DNA of 64,000 bases, taken from Cytophagaceae bacterium UBA7467 (lineage in GTDB: Bacteria; Bacteroidota; Bacteroidia; Cytophagales; Spirosomataceae). The stretch lies in the NCBI GenBank assembly GCA_002479785.1, contig DLPD01000003.1, positions 1-64,000 of the forward strand, given 5' to 3'. Position numbers and translations under genes: made by a program. The first letter of the stretch is position 1. Every line of letters begins with the position of its first letter. This document shows, one piece after another, positions 60,745 to 64,000 of this stretch. The notes beneath the pieces are model-generated. The model saw only the letters and a program-made list of their open reading frames with translations, searched no databases and was not told where the DNA came from.

Positions 60745-61741
60745 AGCTTTTAATAGCATTGGTAATCGAATCGATATCTTCTAATGTCAAGCAGGCTGGC
60801 AAGATGGCACGGCAAACAGGAGGGGCCGTGATGTCTGGATAAGCAAAATGATTCACTAAAATGCCAGCTGATTTCAAGTGTTCGAACAATCCTGGTGATT
60901 TGGAGCAGAAAGCGGGATAACCGGGTTCATAGGTCACTCCGGTATTAACCCCCTTAAGGTTATGCGCGAAACGATCCGCTAGGATCTTGCTTTTTCCACT
61001 TTGTTCTTGATAAGCTTCCATCGAATGTAATCCAGCATAACAAAAGGCAGGATTAGGGGGGGAAGAACCCACCCAAAACGAATCCTTCTTTATTTCTTCT
61101 ATGTCAGCAGCGGAACCTAAAATGACTCCAGCAGGTAGTCCGAAAGCTTTCGAGAGTGAAATGGTTTGCAAAAGATGTCCAGTACAGGAAATTTGAATAT
61201 TTTGAATTCCAGCTCGATGTGACTCGTCCACAATCAAGTAATTAGCGGGGTCCATCGTTGTAGCAAAGGAGAAATCAAAGGTATTGATCCAAGGAGATCC
61301 GACGCCATCAGAGGCGAGGATTTGTTTTTTTTGATGTGTGGAAATCCATTCTTTGTAGTTCCCAGTGAAGGGTGTATGTGGATGGCGCCACAAGGCTGGA
61401 TGCGCCTGAGGTGCAAGGTTTAAGGCCAAGCCTTTTTGTTGGGCGAATTGAACGGCGATTTGAGCTGCAGCAAGGCCTGAGGAACAGAGAGCTGCGGCTT
61501 CTACTTGAAAATAAGCAGCTAAGGCGCATTCGAAATCCTCCCATATCGAGAATTGTAAATTGTTGCGTCGTGAGCTGCCAAAGTTTTGGGAATAGCGTTC
61601 AATTCCTTCTTTAAGGGCTTTTTGAAAGCTAGGATGTGATCCTATGTTCAGGTAATTCGTTCCCCCTAACCACAGGTATTCTATTCCTTCAAAGGTAATT
61701 TTACGGCCCGGGATGTGATTTTCTGTGAACGAATAAGTCAT
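60737..61741 (-). CDS. PLP-dependent aminotransferase-fold enzyme (AOS-like)
   Basis: 334 residues from ATG 61741, overlapping the epimerase stop (ATGA). Fold type I features: YLWLGGTNYLNIGSHPSFQKALKEGIERYSQNFGSSRRNNL (as in alpha-oxoamine synthases), Asp172-Glu-Ser-His175 (VDESH) and the PLP lysine 198 in TISLSKAFGLPAG. It is shorter than BioF/KBL and has a divergent C terminus. Being cotranscribed with a dipeptide epimerase and a serine hydrolase, it may act on an amino acid from cell-wall peptides, but biotin-type chemistry cannot be excluded. Confidence 0.82.
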   Translation of the reverse strand: MTYSFTENHIPGRKITFEGIEYLWLGGTNYLNIGSHPSFQKALKEGIERYSQNFGSSRRNNLQFSIWEDFECALAAYFQVEAAALCSSGLAAAQIAVQFAQQKGLALNLAPQAHPALWRHPHTPFTGNYKEWISTHQKKQILASDGVGSPWINTFDFSFATTMDPANYLIVDESHRAGIQNIQISCTGHLLQTISLSKAFGLPAGVILGSAADIEEIKKDSFWVGSSPPNPAFCYAGLHSMEAYQEQSGKSKILADRFAHNLKGVNTGVTYEPGYPAFCSKSPGLFEHLKSAGILVNHFAYPDITAPPVCRAILPACLTLEDIDSITNAIKSYA

Positions 61742-62751
61742 AACAAACAAGCTCCAGTTCCAGGTAAATTTGAATAAGCAACCACACCAAAATCGATGGT
61801 AATACCTTTCGAAATTTGATCATCTACTAACAAACAGCCATCCATATCCACGTAGTCAAGTAAGGGAAGTAATTGCGCAATTGCGGAGCATCCAATCGTC
61901 GATTCCGTCATACATCCTACCATGACTTTTAATCCCAGTGTTCGGGCTTTTTGTATCATTCTTAACGCAGGAGTAATTCCACCGCATTTCATTAATTTAA
62001 TGTTGATTCCGTGGAAATAGCCGGCGCATTTCTCGACATCAGACTCAAGAATGCAGCTTTCGTCTGCGATAATGGGTAACGTAGATTCTTTGAATACACG
62101 TTTCATGCCTTCCCAATGATCAGCTTTCAGTGGTTGTTCGATGAATTCTACCCCTAATTTTTCTAATTCAGGAGCGAAATAAATCGTTTGTTCTGGTGTC
62201 CATGCGGTATTGGCATCGACGCGGAAAACGGCGTCTGTTTCTTTTCGAAGAGCTTCAACAATTTCTAAATCGTCCTTTGTTCCTAGTTTGATTTTATAGA
62301 GAGGGAAGGGAGTTTCCTGCATTTTGGCCACCATCTTCTCCACCGTATCAATTCCGATCGTGTAGTCTGTAATTGGATTATTTGATATGTCTAAATGCCA
62401 AATTTCGTACAAAGGCTTGTTATGCGTCTTACCCCAAAGATCCCAATAGGCCACATCCAAGGCACAAAGAGCGAATGGGTGGTCGTCTAATAGGGTTTTG
62501 GACATCATCGCCCAAAAATCACTCGGATGCGGTAAGATATCGTGCGGCAATAAATCGATGATGGACTCAATCTGCGCCTTCATTTTCGCCATAGTGACCC
62601 CATAATAAGGCGTTTCTGTCGCTTCTCCAAAACCACTTTTTCCATGCCAACTCAACTCCACAATCAGGGTAGGTTGCACGTCACGAGATTCATGCGTAAT
62701 CGTGAACGTGTGCTTTAAAGGCAAATCGAAAGTATGTAGTTTCAGTTCCAT
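61738..62751 (-). CDS. L-Ala-D/L-Glu-type dipeptide epimerase
   Basis: 337 residues. Enolase superfamily, muconate-lactonising subgroup. KxK at 153-155 (YKIKLG), metal ligands Asp179 (RVDAN), Glu205 (IEQPL) and Asp230 (IADES), and KLMK at 252-255 in INIKLMKCGGIT, all as in Ala-Glu epimerases. GFGEATETPYYG is the usual N-terminal cap motif. It converts L-Ala-D-Glu, a murein turnover product, to L-Ala-L-Glu. Dipeptide specificity in this family varies, so the exact substrate is not certain. It follows moeA by 6 bases. Confidence 0.92.
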   Translation of the reverse strand: MELKLHTFDLPLKHTFTITHESRDVQPTLIVELSWHGKSGFGEATETPYYGVTMAKMKAQIESIIDLLPHDILPHPSDFWAMMSKTLLDDHPFALCALDVAYWDLWGKTHNKPLYEIWHLDISNNPITDYTIGIDTVEKMVAKMQETPFPLYKIKLGTKDDLEIVEALRKETDAVFRVDANTAWTPEQTIYFAPELEKLGVEFIEQPLKADHWEGMKRVFKESTLPIIADESCILESDVEKCAGYFHGINIKLMKCGGITPALRMIQKARTLGLKVMVGCMTESTIGCSAIAQLLPLLDYVDMDGCLLVDDQISKGITIDFGVVAYSNLPGTGACLL

Positions 62752-62757
62752 ACGGGC

Positions 62758-63894
62758 TTATTTGAGTGGAATATAGGGCAATTTCTTCGATTTATCACCT
62801 GCTTTTTGCCAAACCAATCCATCTGCTCTTGACCAACTAATCAAGTCTCCTGAGCCATTATGTGCTAATACCTCTCCATTTTCTACCGGAATCCATTGGT
62901 CTAAATCCGCAGACGGTTTAGGTAAGAATTTGATTTCTTTCTCGTTGTATTCAGTCCAATCCCCAGAAACCCAGGGAAGAAAATAGACCCAGAAACAAGT
63001 CAAAGTAGAAATCGGATTTCCTGGGAAAGCGAAAATTACTTTCCCATCGGGGCGATTGGCAACAAGCATCGGCTTGCCCGGTTTTTGGCTGATTTTATGG
63101 AAGATGGTTTCAAATCCAGCCTCTGCTAAAATACTCGGGATTAAATCTTTTTTGCCCGCAGAAACTCCACCGGAAAGCAAAATGATATCATTTGATTCTA
63201 AGGCTTTATCAAGACTAGCTTTGATTTTTTCTGCGGAATCTGGTAAATGACTCGAGTTTGCTTTGAATCCTTTGGACAATAACACTGACTTCAACATCAT
63301 CACATTCGAACTGCGAATCTGGTGCTCTTTTGGTGTCTCATGTAAGCCTACAATTTCGTCTCCAGTGGAGAATATATGAACGTGTGGCTTCGATTCTACT
63401 TCTATATGTGCTTTACCCACCGTCGCGGCAATAGCGATTTCGACGGGTCCAATCTTCGTTCTTTTCTTGACTAAAACAGATCCAGCCGGGGCATCAGCGC
63501 CTTGCAAGTGAATAAATTGTCCCTTTTGTAGTGGGTTTTTGCCAATGTAAGTGGCGATTTTTTTCTCAATTTGTAAATCCTCGATTTTAAGGATGGCTTC
63601 CGTACCGCGTGGAGCTGTCGCACCTGTCATGATCTCCAAAGCACCATCTGATTTTTTAATGGCCTTTACGGGTTCACCAGCGAATAAAATTCCTTCGATT
63701 TTCCAGCTAGTAGCTGAAATGTCTTTTACGGCGATGCCATCCATCATCACCCGGTCAAAAGGAGGGAAGTCGCGATCTGCCACGATTTTTTCCGCGATAT
63801 TCATCCCTAAGGTTTTCGCCAAAGGTAATTTTTCGGTGCGAAAGGGAATAGTGATGGATTTAAGGAGTTCAATGGCTTCTAGCGGGCTGATCAT
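62758..63894 (-). CDS. moeA: Molybdopterin molybdenumtransferase
   Basis: 378 residues, slightly shorter than E. coli MoeA. DRDFPPFDRVMMDGIAV is the MoeA N-terminal signature (the Asp near PFDR is catalytic), followed by ALEIMTGATAPRGTEAILKIED, VHIFSTGDEIVGLHE and DIILLSGGVSAGKKDLIPSIL, then KPGKPMLVANRPDGKVIFAFPGNPIST. It inserts molybdate into adenylated molybdopterin. No other molybdenum-cofactor genes lie in the window. Divergent from the gene starting at 63979. Confidence 0.95.
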   Translation of the reverse strand: MISPLEAIELLKSITIPFRTEKLPLAKTLGMNIAEKIVADRDFPPFDRVMMDGIAVKDISATSWKIEGILFAGEPVKAIKKSDGALEIMTGATAPRGTEAILKIEDLQIEKKIATYIGKNPLQKGQFIHLQGADAPAGSVLVKKRTKIGPVEIAIAATVGKAHIEVESKPHVHIFSTGDEIVGLHETPKEHQIRSSNVMMLKSVLLSKGFKANSSHLPDSAEKIKASLDKALESNDIILLSGGVSAGKKDLIPSILAEAGFETIFHKISQKPGKPMLVANRPDGKVIFAFPGNPISTLTCFWVYFLPWVSGDWTEYNEKEIKFLPKPSADLDQWIPVENGEVLAHNGSGDLISWSRADGLVWQKAGDKSKKLPYIPLK

Positions 63895-63948
63895 GTGTTG
63901 TGTTTTATCGTATTTGTTAAATTTCGCTATTTTTTGCTAATTCTCCCG

Positions 63949-63956
63949 TATTTTTG
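63949..63956 (+). promoter_or_regulatory. -7 box of the gene leaving the window
   Basis: TATTTTTG fits TAnnTTTG and lies 22 bases before the ATG at 63979. TTTTTTG lies 12 bases upstream (63931-63936), the same spacing as at purH and the MOSC gene. Confidence 0.45.
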
Positions 63957-63978
63957 TCTTCTAAATTTCAAATCAGCT

Positions 63979-64000
63979 ATGTCCATAGACTTTTCTCACT
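63979..64000 (+). CDS. Start of an unidentified gene (truncated by the window)
   Basis: ATG 63979 with seven readable codons (MSIDFSH) running off the end, preceded by a plausible -7 box. Nothing can be said about its function. Confidence 0.4.

Noticed and set aside
63895..63978. Molybdenum-cofactor riboswitch upstream of moeA
   Set aside because: The space is only 84 bases, AT-rich, and shows no structured element, only a -7 box for the divergent gene.

Overview
The window looks like the chromosome of a member of the Bacteroidota, most likely a Cytophagales bacterium (a freshwater Aquirufa/Spirosomaceae-like organism would fit, but this is inference). The evidence is the moderate to low G+C, the near absence of Shine-Dalgarno sequences, -7 promoter boxes of the form TAnnTTTG, a long NusB of the Bacteroidota type, a CotH protein with a type IX secretion C-terminal domain, PVC/Bacteroidota-style secreted cytochrome c dehydrogenases and NIPSNAP proteins. 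No phage, plasmid, IS transposase, CRISPR array or rRNA operon is visible. One tRNA gene, tRNA-Leu(UAG), is present.

Layout. 1-7.4 kb is an accessory, secretion-rich region: the end of a tyrosine-phosphatase/arsenate-reductase-like gene, an NTF2-like secreted protein, a PQQ-type sugar dehydrogenase fused to PKD and cytochrome c domains, and a uronate-saccharide cluster (GH105, KduD-like dehydrogenase, GH88). Its intergenic spaces carry unusual 7-bp-period repeats arranged as inverted pairs, which I did not see elsewhere in the window. 7.4-16.8 kb is housekeeping: purH, gyrB, a small conserved-looking gene, ppk1, a NupC-type nucleoside transporter and dnaG. 16.8-20.2 kb is an envelope operon containing a barrel-like protein, a vanadium-haloperoxidase/PAP2-like lipoprotein and a DoxX-like membrane protein. 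20.3-25.1 kb is a sugar-catabolism cluster (TIM-barrel isomerase, two Gfo/Idh/MocA oxidoreductases) divergent from an MFS permease. 25.2-33.5 kb holds a lipoprotein cyclophilin, a sodium:solute symporter with a 29-residue membrane peptide encoded just ahead of it, tRNA-Leu, tig, clpP, clpX, an alpha/beta hydrolase, cmk and an FAD oxidoreductase.

33.5-44.9 kb has a TolB/barrel envelope protein, CotH, proA, dnaX and the nusB-ytxH-DUF1573-yajC-coaE operon. Here the coaE reading frame continues without a stop into a signal peptide plus an endonuclease/exonuclease/phosphatase domain. 45-51.8 kb has an MsbA-like ABC exporter, a TolC-family protein, a MOSC protein, a UbiA-like membrane protein, an MFS exporter, an unknown gene and an ArsR regulator. 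51.8-58.3 kb is a secreted oxidative-catabolism operon (NIPSNAP, membrane-bound dehydrogenase/cytochrome c, TIM-barrel isomerase), an unknown protein and a four-repeat PepSY-like lipoprotein. 58.5-64 kb has a tiny secreted peptide gene, lgt, and a minus-strand run of moeA, an Ala-Glu-type dipeptide epimerase, a PLP enzyme and a class-A-beta-lactamase-like serine hydrolase.

The most interesting observations are the heptad-period inverted repeats at three early intergenic sites, the in-frame CoaE-EEP joint ORF with an internal signal peptide, two loci where a terminator U-tract directly abuts a signal-peptide gene's ATG, candidate leaderless starts at dnaX and the MOSC gene, and two very small genes (27364-27453 and 58522-58662).
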